A stretch of DNA of 64,000 nt from an uncultured Alistipes sp. (GCA_900541585.1 UQKD01000005.1:99756-163755); one strand, 5' to 3'; shown: positions 55,256-63,358, counted from the first letter of the stretch. Numbers and translations are program-made. Notes: generated by a model from the letters alone, not told the origin.

Positions 55256-55911
55256 AATCGTTCGATCCCGAAGTTTGCGATCAGCGTGTGGTTGGCCAGC
55301 AGCCGCAGCCCGAAGTAGCCGTCGCCTTCGCCGGGGGCGAGTTCCCGCGAGAAGAGCACTTCGCCGTCGGCGGCGTAAGTCGTCCGTCCGCCGGCGACCG
55401 TGATCTCGATGCGCAGCGGGCGGTTGGGCCGGAGCAGGTGCGCCGTGTCGGTGTACTGGCCCAGCAGGGGTTTCACCTCGTCGGCCGGGGCGCCGAAACG
55501 CCTGCCGTGGTATTTGCGGAAGCGGGTCGTCGTGTTGTCGTTGCCGCCGTAACCCACGTAAAACAGGTCCAGCGAGTTGTAGCGGGCGAACGTGCCCGCG
55601 CGCCAGGCCGAGCGGGCGAAAAAGTCGTCCGGGTGTTGGGGATCGGAGGCCGCCCAGAAGCAGTTGAGGTCGGCGAGCCGGTCGTGTGCGCCGCTGCCGA
55701 TCACCACCGTCGCGTCGTAGCGGATGCGGTAATCCCCCGAGAGCGGTTCCGGATACCAGAGTGTCAGCCCCTCGGGGGCCACGATTTCGAGCGTGTCGCC
55801 CCGTTCGGCGAGCGAGGCCGGACCGCCTTCGGATTCGGAGATCCACCGGCCGGAGTGGTTGCAGGCTGCCAGCAGTCCGGCAAAAAGGAGTGTCGTCAGT
55901 CGGAGCATCAT
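55252..55911 (-). CDS. DUF6250-type lipoprotein
   Basis: 219 aa from the ATG at 55911 (a second ATG follows at once). Lipoprotein signal LLFAGLLAACNHSG. The body matches the DUF6250 pattern: LADLNCFWAASDP, YNSLDLFYVGYGGNDNTTTR, LLRPNRPLRIEI, DGYFGLRLLANHTLIANFGI. The fold is probably a concanavalin-like beta sandwich, often linked to glycan enzymes. Its operon partner is the MBL-fold lipoprotein. Promoter elements lie four bases before the first ATG. Confidence 0.8.
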   Translation of the reverse strand: MMLRLTTLLFAGLLAACNHSGRWISESEGGPASLAERGDTLEIVAPEGLTLWYPEPLSGDYRIRYDATVVIGSGAHDRLADLNCFWAASDPQHPDDFFARSAWRAGTFARYNSLDLFYVGYGGNDNTTTRFRKYHGRRFGAPADEVKPLLGQYTDTAHLLRPNRPLRIEITVAGGRTTYAADGEVLFSRELAPGEGDGYFGLRLLANHTLIANFGIERL

Positions 55912-55915
55912 GGAA

Positions 55916-55946
55916 TAAAGATACAAATTTGCTGCGAAACGGCAAA
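55916..55946 (-). promoter_or_regulatory. Promoter of the DUF6250-MBL operon, next to the ATG
   Basis: Minus strand TTTG (55946-55943), 19 nt, TATCTTTA (55923-55916), one mismatch from TAnnTTTG, four bases before the ATG at 55911. Confidence 0.6.
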
Positions 55947-55974
55947 ATAGATTTCGCATACGCGAAAAAAAATC

Positions 55975-55982
55975 TATCTTTG
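55975..55982 (+). promoter_or_regulatory. Orphan -7 element
   Basis: TATCTTTG with TTTC 19 nt upstream. The next plus-strand gene starts only at 56175; the 190 bases in between hold no convincing gene (a 25-codon frame from a GTG at 56021 ends at 56096). Confidence 0.4.
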
Positions 55983-56174
55983 TGGCTGTACAGCCCCGAC
56001 GGAACGCCCAAACAGGACGTGAAAAACCCCGGCGCGGCGAAGCGTTCGGTGCGTGCGGACCGGGGCGTGGTGGTACACCGGACGAAAATCGGATAAAAGC
56101 AAATTTTTTCCGGCATCCGTGCAGTATATTGCCGCCGGATGCGTTTATATGAATAAATTAACTTAACATACCGT

Positions 56175-57128
56175 ATGAATAAACTTTTTGCAACAATCGC
56201 GCTGGCGGCTCTCGCATTCACGAGCTGTATCAAGGAAAACAATACCTGGAAGGAGATGCGCCCTGTCCAGCCCGGAATGTACATCTATGAGATGACGACG
56301 AATCAGGATAAACTCGCCATGCGGCCGGCCAATGCGGCGTTGCGCCTGGCGATGCTGCTGGCCGAAGCGGACAAGCAGGGCGAGGATGTCCTGTCCGCAG
56401 ACCTGAAGGAGATCGTGGTCAAAAAAGGCGACGCCTCGGTCAAGGTCTGGGAAACGCTTTTCGGTTCGCATACGAAGCTCGAACGGCAGGGTGAAGACTA
56501 TCTGATCACTTACAGCGACGAGGCCCAGTTGCCCGACGGTTTCTTCATGACGGGTTCCGTGCTGGTGAAAACCAACGGGGCGAAGGTGCTGAACCAATCC
56601 TCCTATTCTGCGCCCTGGACCGTCGAGATGCATAACCTCAAGGTGATCGCTTACTCGAATACCGGCCTGCGGTCGGCGTTCAATTTCGATAGCGGGGAGA
56701 CTACGCTCTATTTCGACGGCGGCGATTCCTATACGATCGAGGCCTCGTCGTTCAGTATCCATCTCGATAATGTGGATGCATCCTCCAACTGGACCGGCCG
56801 CTATACGCTTCGAGCCGAGGATTCGAGCCTGGCCTATTCGCTCTGCACGGGCAAGGATTTCAAGGTCGATGGCGGCGCTTCGGGGCCGACCGTCTATACG
56901 TCCGATGTGGCGCAGTCGGTGGGAATGGGCTATGAACTGACCAATGGCGTTTATCGCGGCATGCAGATCATCAGCGGAACGCAGGAGTGCCGTTTCCTCT
57001 CCCCTCTGGAGTATGATACGACCGCGTTCCCCGCATCGACGGTGACTTACGAATGGTCGTACGACAGTTCGTCCAACACGATTTACCAAAAGATTTACTA
57101 CGACGGATACGTTTATCCGAAGGATTGA
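56175..57128 (+). CDS. Lipoprotein of unknown function
   Basis: 317 aa with a clear lipoprotein signal (ALAALAFTSCIKEN, Cys18). The mature part is beta-rich (YLITYSDEAQLP; TTLYFDGGDSYTIEASSFSI; VTYEWSYDSSSNTIYQKI) with a helical stretch at 50-80. I recognise no family. Probably a periplasmic or surface protein. It has no operon partner: a terminator follows and the next gene is convergent. Confidence 0.75.
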   Translation: MNKLFATIALAALAFTSCIKENNTWKEMRPVQPGMYIYEMTTNQDKLAMRPANAALRLAMLLAEADKQGEDVLSADLKEIVVKKGDASVKVWETLFGSHTKLERQGEDYLITYSDEAQLPDGFFMTGSVLVKTNGAKVLNQSSYSAPWTVEMHNLKVIAYSNTGLRSAFNFDSGETTLYFDGGDSYTIEASSFSIHLDNVDASSNWTGRYTLRAEDSSLAYSLCTGKDFKVDGGASGPTVYTSDVAQSVGMGYELTNGVYRGMQIISGTQECRFLSPLEYDTTAFPASTVTYEWSYDSSSNTIYQKIYYDGYVYPKD

Positions 57129-57159
57129 TAAAAGGGCTTATTCAGACTTGCTTGCGAGG

Positions 57160-57196
57160 CGCGAATGGAATAATATCCATTCGCGCTTCATCCTTT
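57160..57196. terminator. Bidirectional terminator
   Basis: GCGCGAATGGA pairs perfectly with TCCATTCGCGC around ATAATA; five T follow on the plus strand. It separates two convergent genes. Confidence 0.85.
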
Positions 57197-57228
57197 TTGC
57201 TGGTGGAGGGGCGGTTCCGGCGGGCGGA

Positions 57229-58437
57229 TCAGGGTTTGCCATCGAGCCGCATGACGGAGGGGATGAAGAATCCCGCTGCGCCCACCGCGACGATGACCGT
57301 CCCGGCGACGACGAAGGTCGTGGTGAGTCCCACGTTCTCGGCCAGGAATCCCGTGCCCAGCAGTCCGAGGGCCGCGGGCAGCAGCCCGAAACTGCGGTAG
57401 AGCGACATGACGCGTCCCAGTACGCCCGCTTCGATCCGCGTCTGGACCACGGAGACGAACGAGGCGTTGAACACGCTGCTGGAGACACCCGCCGCAGCCG
57501 TGAAGAGCGCGAACCAGAGGAATCCCGCAGGCGACAGAAGCCCGGACAGCGCGAACGAGAGTCCCACGACGAGATACATCAGGTTGACCAGCACGATGCG
57601 GCTGACCCGGTAGGTGCGGGCGCCCATGACGGCGCCTCCGACGAGCGCCCCGCCGCCCCAGACGATCTCGATCAGGCTCATCTCGAACGTGCCTCCGCCG
57701 AAGTGCTGGAGCGTCATCAGCGGGAACATCACCCCGACGGGCATGATGAAGAACCACACGACGATGGACAGCGTGAAGAACCATCCCATGCCCGGGATGG
57801 CGTGCATGGCCGAGAAGCCTTCGCGGAACTCCCGCCACAGGCCGGGTTTGCGCGTCGTGTCGCGCGCCGGGTTGGGAATCCGGACGAACAGCAGCGAGGT
57901 GCAGGCGATGGCGGCCCCCGCCACGTCCAGCAGCAGGATGTTGCCGATCGAGGTGAGGCTGATCAGCAGCGCCCCGAGGGCCGGACCTGCGATGCTCGAC
58001 AGCGAGGCGATGATCTGATTGACCCCGGCGATGCGCGTGAGCTGCGACGCGGGGGCCAGCAGCGGGACCGACGCCTGCATGGCGGGCATGTGGAAGGCCG
58101 AGCCGGCCGAGCGGCAGGCCAGCAGGATGTAGATGTGCCACATCCGGGCTACGCCGAACCAGAAGAGCACGGCCAGTGCCAGCGTGCAGAGGGCGATGAA
58201 ACTGTCGGCGAGGATCATCGTGCGCTTGCGGTCCCAGCGGTCGACGTAAACCCCGACGAACAGCCCCAGCAGCGACTGGGGCAGCATCCCGGCGATGGCC
58301 GCGAGGGCCAGCACCTCGGCCGAGCCGGTTTCGAGGCTCATCCAGAAGATGATCGAGTAGGCCACGACCTCGCTGCTGAGGATCGAGGCCAGCTGCCCGC
58401 TCCAGATGACGGCGAATGTTTTTTTCCAGCTTTCCAC
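57229..58437 (-). CDS. MFS transporter (macrolide-efflux-like)
   Basis: 402 aa with about 12 transmembrane segments. The N-terminus WKKTFAVIWSGQLASILSSE and the signature GLFVGVYVDRWDRKRTMILAD (loop 2-3) are typical of the drug-efflux branch near Mef proteins. Probably exports a small hydrophobic compound; antibiotic efflux is not proven. Starts 16 bp after the small exported protein gene on the same strand. Confidence 0.88.
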   Translation of the reverse strand: MESWKKTFAVIWSGQLASILSSEVVAYSIIFWMSLETGSAEVLALAAIAGMLPQSLLGLFVGVYVDRWDRKRTMILADSFIALCTLALAVLFWFGVARMWHIYILLACRSAGSAFHMPAMQASVPLLAPASQLTRIAGVNQIIASLSSIAGPALGALLISLTSIGNILLLDVAGAAIACTSLLFVRIPNPARDTTRKPGLWREFREGFSAMHAIPGMGWFFTLSIVVWFFIMPVGVMFPLMTLQHFGGGTFEMSLIEIVWGGGALVGGAVMGARTYRVSRIVLVNLMYLVVGLSFALSGLLSPAGFLWFALFTAAAGVSSSVFNASFVSVVQTRIEAGVLGRVMSLYRSFGLLPAALGLLGTGFLAENVGLTTTFVVAGTVIVAVGAAGFFIPSVMRLDGKP

Positions 58438-58452
58438 GCTGTGTCCTCCCTG

Positions 58453-58764
58453 CTAGAATCTGATTTTCGGAAAGATGGAGCCCATGTGGGCCTTGTCACC
58501 CCACAGCCGGAGCTTTTGCCCGTCGGTGTAGAGCATCCGGATGTCGTCCGGTGTGCCGATGCCGAAGTCCATGTTATCGCTCTCCGTGCTGCGGATCTGC
58601 TGCCCCTGTTCGTCGTCGATGATTCGGATCGTGAACTGTCTGCCGTCGCTTTGCGTGAAGACGACCGGGTGGGGCAGTGTCGGAATAGCGTGTGCCGCGG
58701 GGATTCCTGCGATGAGAGTGGTTCCTGCAAGGGGTATAGACGAGGGCAAAGTATTGTGTTTCAT
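58453..58764 (-). CDS. Small exported protein, unknown
   Basis: 103 aa. A weak signal peptide (LAGTTLIAGIPAAHA) and then AIPTLPHPVVFTQSDGRQFT and IRIIDDEQGQQIRSTESDN. This resembles the pro-region that opens secreted M6-type metallopeptidases in Bacteroidota, but the peptidase domain is absent, so it may be a truncated relic or a stand-alone protein. Its stop is 16 bp before the MFS gene. Confidence 0.55.
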   Translation of the reverse strand: MKHNTLPSSIPLAGTTLIAGIPAAHAIPTLPHPVVFTQSDGRQFTIRIIDDEQGQQIRSTESDNMDFGIGTPDDIRMLYTDGQKLRLWGDKAHMGSIFPKIRF

Positions 58765-58810
58765 ACAGTTGAATTTTGGTTTGCAGGTATCGTTTGGAAA
58801 AACTTCAGAG

Positions 58811-58838
58811 AAAAAAGGCGGATACCGAGGTATCCGCC
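58811..58838 (-). terminator. Terminator of the rpmI-rplT transcript
   Basis: On the minus strand GGCGGATAC...GTATCCGCC with loop CTC, followed by six T. Confidence 0.92.
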
Positions 58839-58863
58839 GCGCTAAAAACCTCCTTGCGAAGGG

Positions 58864-59208
58864 CTATTTAACTGCTTTAACTATTGCTTCGAATGCCTGC
58901 GGCTCGTTCATTGCCAGGTCGGCCATTACCTTGCGGTTGAGGACGATTCCCTTGGCGTTGAGTTTGCCGATAAACTGTGAATAGGTCATTCCCTGGGCGC
59001 GGACGGCGGCGTTGATACGCGTGATCCACAGCGAACGGAATGTCCGCTTCTTGAGGGCGCGGTGTGCATAAGCATAGCACAGACCCTTTTCGACCGTATT
59101 TTTCGCAACGGTCCAAACGTTTCCCCTTGAACCAAAGTTACCTTTGGCAAGTTTCAAAACTTTCTTTCGACGTGCGCGTGACGCGACAGCGTTTACTGAA
59201 CGTGGCAT
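58864..59208 (-). CDS. rplT: Ribosomal protein L20
   Basis: 114 aa, full length. Starts [20 protein letters not shown] and has [20 protein letters not shown], both diagnostic. Assembles early with 23S rRNA of the large subunit. Lies 234 bp after rpmI, an unusually long gap. Confidence 0.98.
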   Translation of the reverse strand: MPRSVNAVASRARRKKVLKLAKGNFGSRGNVWTVAKNTVEKGLCYAYAHRALKKRTFRSLWITRINAAVRAQGMTYSQFIGKLNAKGIVLNRKVMADLAMNEPQAFEAIVKAVK

Positions 59209-59285
59209 ATTGTAAAGTTTTTGGAGGACTGCCAGCGATACGGTTCTCCCGCATTCTTTGGGGCTGGTTCGTCCCGATGATTAAT

Positions 59286-59356
59286 TAGGAGTCCGACGAA
59301 TTTTTTGTTGTTTGTTTTCCCGAGGTCTTTTTTCTATGAAACTCGTCTGACTCCTA
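59286..59356 (-). repeat. Inverted repeat in the rpmI-rplT spacer
   Basis: Arms TAGGAGTCCGACGA (59286-59299) and TCGTCTGACTCCTA (59343-59356) match at 13 of 14 positions around a 43-nt loop. It lies in the rplT leader and could be a regulatory structure, perhaps an L20 target. Confidence 0.6.
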
Positions 59357-59391
59357 TTACGGCGTTTGCAACGCCTGGTTCCATAGTTAAA

Positions 59392-59427
59392 ATTCCTCTC
59401 GCTCCTCCTTTGTAAAGGGGGAAGACG
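59392..59427. repeat. Degenerate intergenic hairpin element
   Basis: ATTCCTCTCGCTCCTCC, then TTTGTAAAGGGGGAAGACGG; same layout as the copies at 23061 and 52475. Confidence 0.5.
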
Positions 59428-59442
59428 GTTGCCTACCCGCGA

Positions 59443-59637
59443 CTATTTAACGAGTAAGTTCTTGATTTTGGCCTCATCGACCGCAGAAACGGTTCCCGAA
59501 TAGCAGAGGTTGCGCTTCTGTTTCGTCGTCTTTTTGGTCAGGATGTGACTGTGATAAGCGTGTTTGCGCTTGATCTTTCCTGTGCCGGTGAAGGTAAAAC
59601 GCTTCTTCGCAGCGGCATTGGTTTTCATTTTCGGCAT
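59443..59637 (-). CDS. rpmI: Ribosomal protein L35
   Basis: 64 aa, normal length: [20 protein letters not shown], then [20 protein letters not shown]. Large-subunit protein. In most bacteria infC lies directly upstream; here the upstream neighbour is a divergent MgtC gene, and infC is not in the window. Confidence 0.97.
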   Translation of the reverse strand: MPKMKTNAAAKKRFTFTGTGKIKRKHAYHSHILTKKTTKQKRNLCYSGTVSAVDEAKIKNLLVK

Positions 59638-59949
59638 TGTCGTAAATAGTTAATTAGTTAAACATAGCCTGCAAAAATACGAAATTTTTCCCACAGTGCA
59701 ACCTTCCCGCCGAAATTTCTTCGCAATCCGGGATTTTTTCTTATATTTGATGTCGTAACGACACTTTCGGCGGGGGGCGAATCTTGTGCGGTTCGGTTTT
59801 GCAGCGGCCCGACTTTTTCATATTATTTGTATGGACCCGAAACGCTCCGGCGGTTGTGTTTCGCGGAGCCGGATGCGGCGGCCGGAGTCCGCACGGAGGG
59901 ATGTCGGAATTTGTTGTATGAATTTTGCAGGGCGAAGCCCGAAGTGCTT
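59638..59949 (+). other. Intergenic region and probable long leader of the MgtC-like gene
   Basis: TATATTTG at 59742-59749 fits the -7 consensus; no good -33 is seen. If used, the transcript carries a GC-rich leader of about 190 nt before the ATG at 59950. The frame is open from 59827 on the plus strand, but the added N-terminus (rich in R, C, G) is unlike MgtC proteins. The part next to rpmI is AT-rich and probably holds the rpmI promoter. Confidence 0.5.
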
Positions 59950-60621
59950 ATGGAGATGGAATGGAATTTTATCGTGCGGTTGTGTGTGGCGGGCCTCTGC
60001 GGGACGGTCATCGGCCTTGACCGCGAATACCGGGTCAAGGATGCGGGTTTCCGCACCCATTTTCTGGTGGCGCTGGGCAGCGCGCTGATGATGATTGTCT
60101 CGCAATACGGGTTCGAGGACTTTCTGGCGACCCACGACGGGCTGCGCCTCGACCCCAGCCGCATCGCGGCGCAGGTGGTCAGCGGCATCGGTTTCATCGG
60201 GGCCGGCACGATCATCATTCACCGGCAGCTGGTACGGGGGCTGACTACCGCGGCGAGCCTCTGGGCCACGGCGGGTATCGGTCTGGCCGCAGGGGCGCAC
60301 ATGTACATCGTGGCCGGAGCGGCTACCGCGCTGACGCTGTTCGGACTGGAGGTGCTGACGCTGGTTTTCGGCGGATTGGGGCGGCGGCGGACGATGATCG
60401 TCTTCTCGGCCTCGAAGAAGGAGTTCATCGATGCGATGTTCGAGCGCCTCGAAAGCAAGGACTATTCGGTGATCTCCTATGAAGTCGAGACACAGCGCAC
60501 TTCCGACGGGGTGGTGCACCGTGCCACGATCGTCATCCGGGCCAAAGGGCCGGCCGGCGAGGAGGGGTATATCGACCTGCTGCGCGCCAATCCCGACATT
60601 ACTGTCGAAAAGATCGTCTGA
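59950..60621 (+). CDS. MgtC/SapB-family membrane protein
   Basis: 223 aa from 59950 (ATG at 59956 also possible). Four or five transmembrane segments in the first 135 residues with the MgtC signature: VIGLDREYRVKDAGFRTHFL, SRIAAQVVSGIGFIGAGTII, LTTAASLWATAGIGLAAG. A cytoplasmic ACT-like domain follows (SKKEFIDAMFERLESKDYSV). MgtC proteins are linked to magnesium limitation and to inhibition of ATP synthase in Salmonella; role here is not known. Confidence 0.9.
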   Translation: MEMEWNFIVRLCVAGLCGTVIGLDREYRVKDAGFRTHFLVALGSALMMIVSQYGFEDFLATHDGLRLDPSRIAAQVVSGIGFIGAGTIIIHRQLVRGLTTAASLWATAGIGLAAGAHMYIVAGAATALTLFGLEVLTLVFGGLGRRRTMIVFSASKKEFIDAMFERLESKDYSVISYEVETQRTSDGVVHRATIVIRAKGPAGEEGYIDLLRANPDITVEKIV

Positions 60622-60943
60622 CGCAGTTTTCGCCGTCACGGTCTCCGCTTTCGTTTCTCTCCGCCGCTTTGCATGACGGTGCAGGCGTTTCTGCTTCCGG
60701 CGGAATTGCCCGGGAGTTTTTTTCATTGTCCGGTGACCGGCCGGATGGCATTCGTTTGCAAATCGGCCGCCTATATCTGAAAAAGATGTAAACATCTGAT
60801 ATGGACGCATATGTTTGATTTGCAAAAAAAGAAATTAATCTTTAATTTTGCAGCGTTTTTGTATGCGATACGCTGAAAGTTGAATGTTATTTATCTAAAA
60901 AATATTTTTCACTTGTATTTATTATTTGAATAATTATTTGCTT
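60622..60943. other. Intergenic region upstream of the fimbrial operon
   Basis: No gene supported. It contains an exact inverted repeat AGATGT-AA-ACATCT (60784-60797), 21 bp ahead of the promoter at 60819-60850, a possible operator. The leader from about 60857 to 60943 is very AT-rich, unlike the rest of the window. Confidence 0.55.
60819..60850 (+). promoter_or_regulatory. Promoter of the fimbrial operon
   Basis: TTTG (60819-60822), 20 nt, TAATTTTG (60843-60850), perfect match to TTTG / TAnnTTTG. Confidence 0.7.
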
Positions 60944-61109
60944 ATGAGAACCTTACAAAAAAGAAGGGGGGGGGGAATATCAAGTCCCCGAAATTGAGAT
61001 TGTCGATGTAATGGTCGAGGCGGGATTTGCTACGTCGACCGAAACCGGAGAGTCTACCTCCGGAGGATGGGGTATGACGGATAATTCCGGAGACGGCGAG
61101 TGGGAATAA
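60944..61109 (+). pseudogene. Small fimbria-linked gene out of frame at a 10-G tract
   Basis: ATG at 60944 reads MRTLQKRR into ten G (60966-60975) and then stops at TGA 60995-60997. The frame after the tract encodes EYQVPEIEIVDVMVEAGFAT and 24 further residues to TAA at 61107-61109. Nine G would join both into one 54-aa protein. The segment PEIEIVDVMVEAGFA is like small proteins encoded beside fimbrillin genes in Bacteroidota. So this is a phase-off gene, a recent frameshift, or a sequencing error in the homopolymer. It precedes the fimbrillin gene by 29 bp. Confidence 0.7.
60966..60975 (+). repeat. Homopolymeric G tract (10 G)
   Basis: Ten consecutive G in the 5' part of the small gene; one base fewer restores the frame. 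Confidence 0.9.
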
Positions 61110-61138
61110 CATTGTCTAATTTCAATTTAAGGTAAATC

Positions 61139-62611
61139 ATGAAAAAACTTTGGATAATTGCAGGTTCGGCATTGGTGATGTCCGCCTGCTCGGATAATGA
61201 TGCTGAAATGCGCCCCACTCCGGCCGGAAATAACGATCTCGTTACGCTTACCGAGATTTCGGCCAGCCTGCCAGCGACCCGCGCGTATCTCGAAGACGTT
61301 GAATTCGGTGCGGGTAAAGAGGTTAAAACGCTTTGGTCTTCGGGTGATTATATCACCGTATGGAGCGAGCAGGAGCCGGACAGACTGTTGCTGTACCGTC
61401 TGAAATCCGGAGCGGATACTCCGAATGCGGTTTTCGAAGTCGTGGGCAGCGAAGAGGGTGTTCACGGTACCCAGTTCTATGCTTTGTACAACGGTTCTTC
61501 GAGTGCATCGAAGCAGATTACGTTGAGTTCGGTGCAGAATAACAATATAAACAGGCCTTCGAACAATATTGCCGAGGGTGCGGCCCCGATGGCTGCTTAT
61601 GCAGCGGTAGAGGACGGCCACCTTTCGAATGTCAAGTTCGCCTTTAAGAACCTGTGCGGTATTATGGCCGTTACGGTGACTACCGATATCGATGCCACTT
61701 TGTCTTCGATCTCGCTCACTTCGACGACGAATCTTGCCGGTAGCGGTGAAGTGAGATTTATCGACGGTGTGCCGTCGTTCCGTGTCACGGCGAACGCAAG
61801 CCGTACGATTTCGCGCGAACTCGGTAATCAGGAAGTAAAAGGCGGTGCCCCTGCAACGTTCTATTTTGTGGTTCCGGCCGCATCTTACGGTACGTTGAAA
61901 ATGGATGTCATGTCTTCGACGAGCCTTGATCCTGTTTGGTCCAGAACGCGTACCATTACCGGTAACGGTCTTTCTATTGGTGCCGGAAGCATAACGCGAA
62001 TTGCAAATGTTACGGTTAAAACGGCTGCTCCTCATGTTTACGTAGAAGGTGATCTTTATCCTAATGGCGCAACGGGCGACGCTGTTAAAGGTATTGTCTA
62101 TGAAGTCGCTGAAGATGGCTTGTCGGGTAAAATGATTTATCCTGGAGTTTTGGGTACTGCAAAATGGACGACTTTAGGTGCTGACGGCGATATTCCTCTT
62201 TCAGAAAACGGAGAACTCAATATGGAGAAGGCGAAAAAGAATATTGACGCTTTTCCAGCATTTAAGCTCTGTGCCGATCTGCCTGCGGTTGATAACCAAA
62301 GTTGGTATATGCCGTCGAGGTCTGAACTTGAGGCTTTAATTCCTTCTATCAATGTGATAAACAGTTCTTATAAAACACTTAAAGGGGACGATACCGGATC
62401 TTTAATTCCTTTAAATACGGAGACCTCGGTTCGAAATTGGTCATCGACGGGATATGTCGCTCCCAATAATGCGGTCAGAGCATATACCGCTCGCTATAGC
62501 TATACTATTGATGAAGAGACGGACGAGGATATATCTGAATGGAAAATTTCAGGCTCCAGTGTTTCGAGTGCTTATAGTGTTCTTGCAATCACTAAATTTA
62601 AATCCAAGTAA
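61139..62611 (+). CDS. Fimbrillin-family surface lipoprotein
   Basis: 490 aa with lipoprotein signal (IIAGSALVMSACSDN). The N-terminal region LTEISASLPATRAYLE and WSSGDYITVWSEQEP are typical fimbrillin openings, and AFKNLCGIMAVTV the core strand. Residues about 330-490 resemble a major-paralogous/DUF1566-like domain (SWYMPSRSELEALIPSIN; VRNWSSTGYV). It should be a subunit or tip protein of type V-like fimbriae, processed at an arginine in the PATRA region. Base composition is lower in GC than its neighbours, especially in the last third, which fits horizontal transfer or diversification. Confidence 0.85.
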   Translation: MKKLWIIAGSALVMSACSDNDAEMRPTPAGNNDLVTLTEISASLPATRAYLEDVEFGAGKEVKTLWSSGDYITVWSEQEPDRLLLYRLKSGADTPNAVFEVVGSEEGVHGTQFYALYNGSSSASKQITLSSVQNNNINRPSNNIAEGAAPMAAYAAVEDGHLSNVKFAFKNLCGIMAVTVTTDIDATLSSISLTSTTNLAGSGEVRFIDGVPSFRVTANASRTISRELGNQEVKGGAPATFYFVVPAASYGTLKMDVMSSTSLDPVWSRTRTITGNGLSIGAGSITRIANVTVKTAAPHVYVEGDLYPNGATGDAVKGIVYEVAEDGLSGKMIYPGVLGTAKWTTLGADGDIPLSENGELNMEKAKKNIDAFPAFKLCADLPAVDNQSWYMPSRSELEALIPSINVINSSYKTLKGDDTGSLIPLNTETSVRNWSSTGYVAPNNAVRAYTARYSYTIDEETDEDISEWKISGSSVSSAYSVLAITKFKSK

Positions 62612-62631
62612 TAAGCTTTGCTTTTAATAAA

Positions 62632-62664
62632 AACGATCTGCCCGAAAGGACAGATCGTTTTTTT
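62632..62664 (+). terminator. Terminator of the fimbrial operon
   Basis: AACGATCTG pairs with CAGATCGTT around CCCGAAAGGA, followed by T. Confidence 0.9.
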
Positions 62665-62728
62665 GTCCGCTTTTCACCAAGCAGGCCGGACGGAGCTTTA
62701 TCGGCCTGTCCTTTTTGGGAAAGCCGTG

Positions 62729-63358
62729 TCAATAGTAGCGGGCGATCTCTTTGAGTTGCGGATCGTGTGCCATGTCGTTGGGATTCGTGCCGGGGATACC
62801 CTCGGGGATTTCTTCACCCAGTTTGGCGAACAAGTCGACCCAGAACTGCGGCATCGTGCCGTCCGCCGCGCGGAAATTCATCGGCCGGGCCGGAAAGAGA
62901 CGGCTGCCGTCCGGGGCGAGATAGCTTTCCCATACCAATTCACTGCAATAGAGCTGGCCGTTATCCGGCCGGAACGAGTAGTCGTAGGGTTGTCCGAGAA
63001 ATGTCGCGGCCCGTGCGACCGCTGCCGTGACACCCGTCGTGTCGCGCAGACGCATTGCCACCACCGCCGGACGGCCTTCGATCCGCTGCGCGCGGGCGAG
63101 AAAATCCGCCAGCGCCGTCATCCGTACGCCGCCGTCGCTCGTGGCTTCCAGCACCGAATCGGCTCCGCCTGCCGGAACCGCAATTCCCACGTGCGAGTAA
63201 TTCAGTTGCCTCGCTTTGCCCGTTGCGGCGGTGATCGCTCCGGTCATTTCCGAAGTTTTTCCAGCCTGGAACAGTAAATCGCCCGGGCGCAGATCCGGGA
63301 GGTTTCGGCCGCAGGAAACGGCGGAAAAGAGTATACTTATATATAATAAAGACCGCAT
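62729..63358 (-). CDS. YiiX/YebB-like NlpC/P60-type cysteine hydrolase (lipoprotein)
   Basis: 209 aa, lipoprotein signal LYISILFSAVSCGRN. Permuted papain-like fold: LRPGDLLFQ start, catalytic histidine in LNYSHVGIAV (near residue 56) and catalytic cysteine in LYCSELVWESY (near 137). Family members cleave peptide or acyl-amide bonds, possibly of cell-wall peptides or lipids. Stands alone between the fimbrial terminator and the rRNA promoters. Confidence 0.88.
   Translation of the reverse strand: MRSLLYISILFSAVSCGRNLPDLRPGDLLFQAGKTSEMTGAITAATGKARQLNYSHVGIAVPAGGADSVLEATSDGGVRMTALADFLARAQRIEGRPAVVAMRLRDTTGVTAAVARAATFLGQPYDYSFRPDNGQLYCSELVWESYLAPDGSRLFPARPMNFRAADGTMPQFWVDLFAKLGEEIPEGIPGTNPNDMAHDPQLKEIARYY

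Noticed and set aside
54500..56284. Apparent 594-codon minus-strand protein ending in the MBL-fold domain
   Set aside because: The upstream part is an out-of-frame read of the DUF6250 gene; the lipoprotein start at 55255 with ATGA overlap is far better supported.
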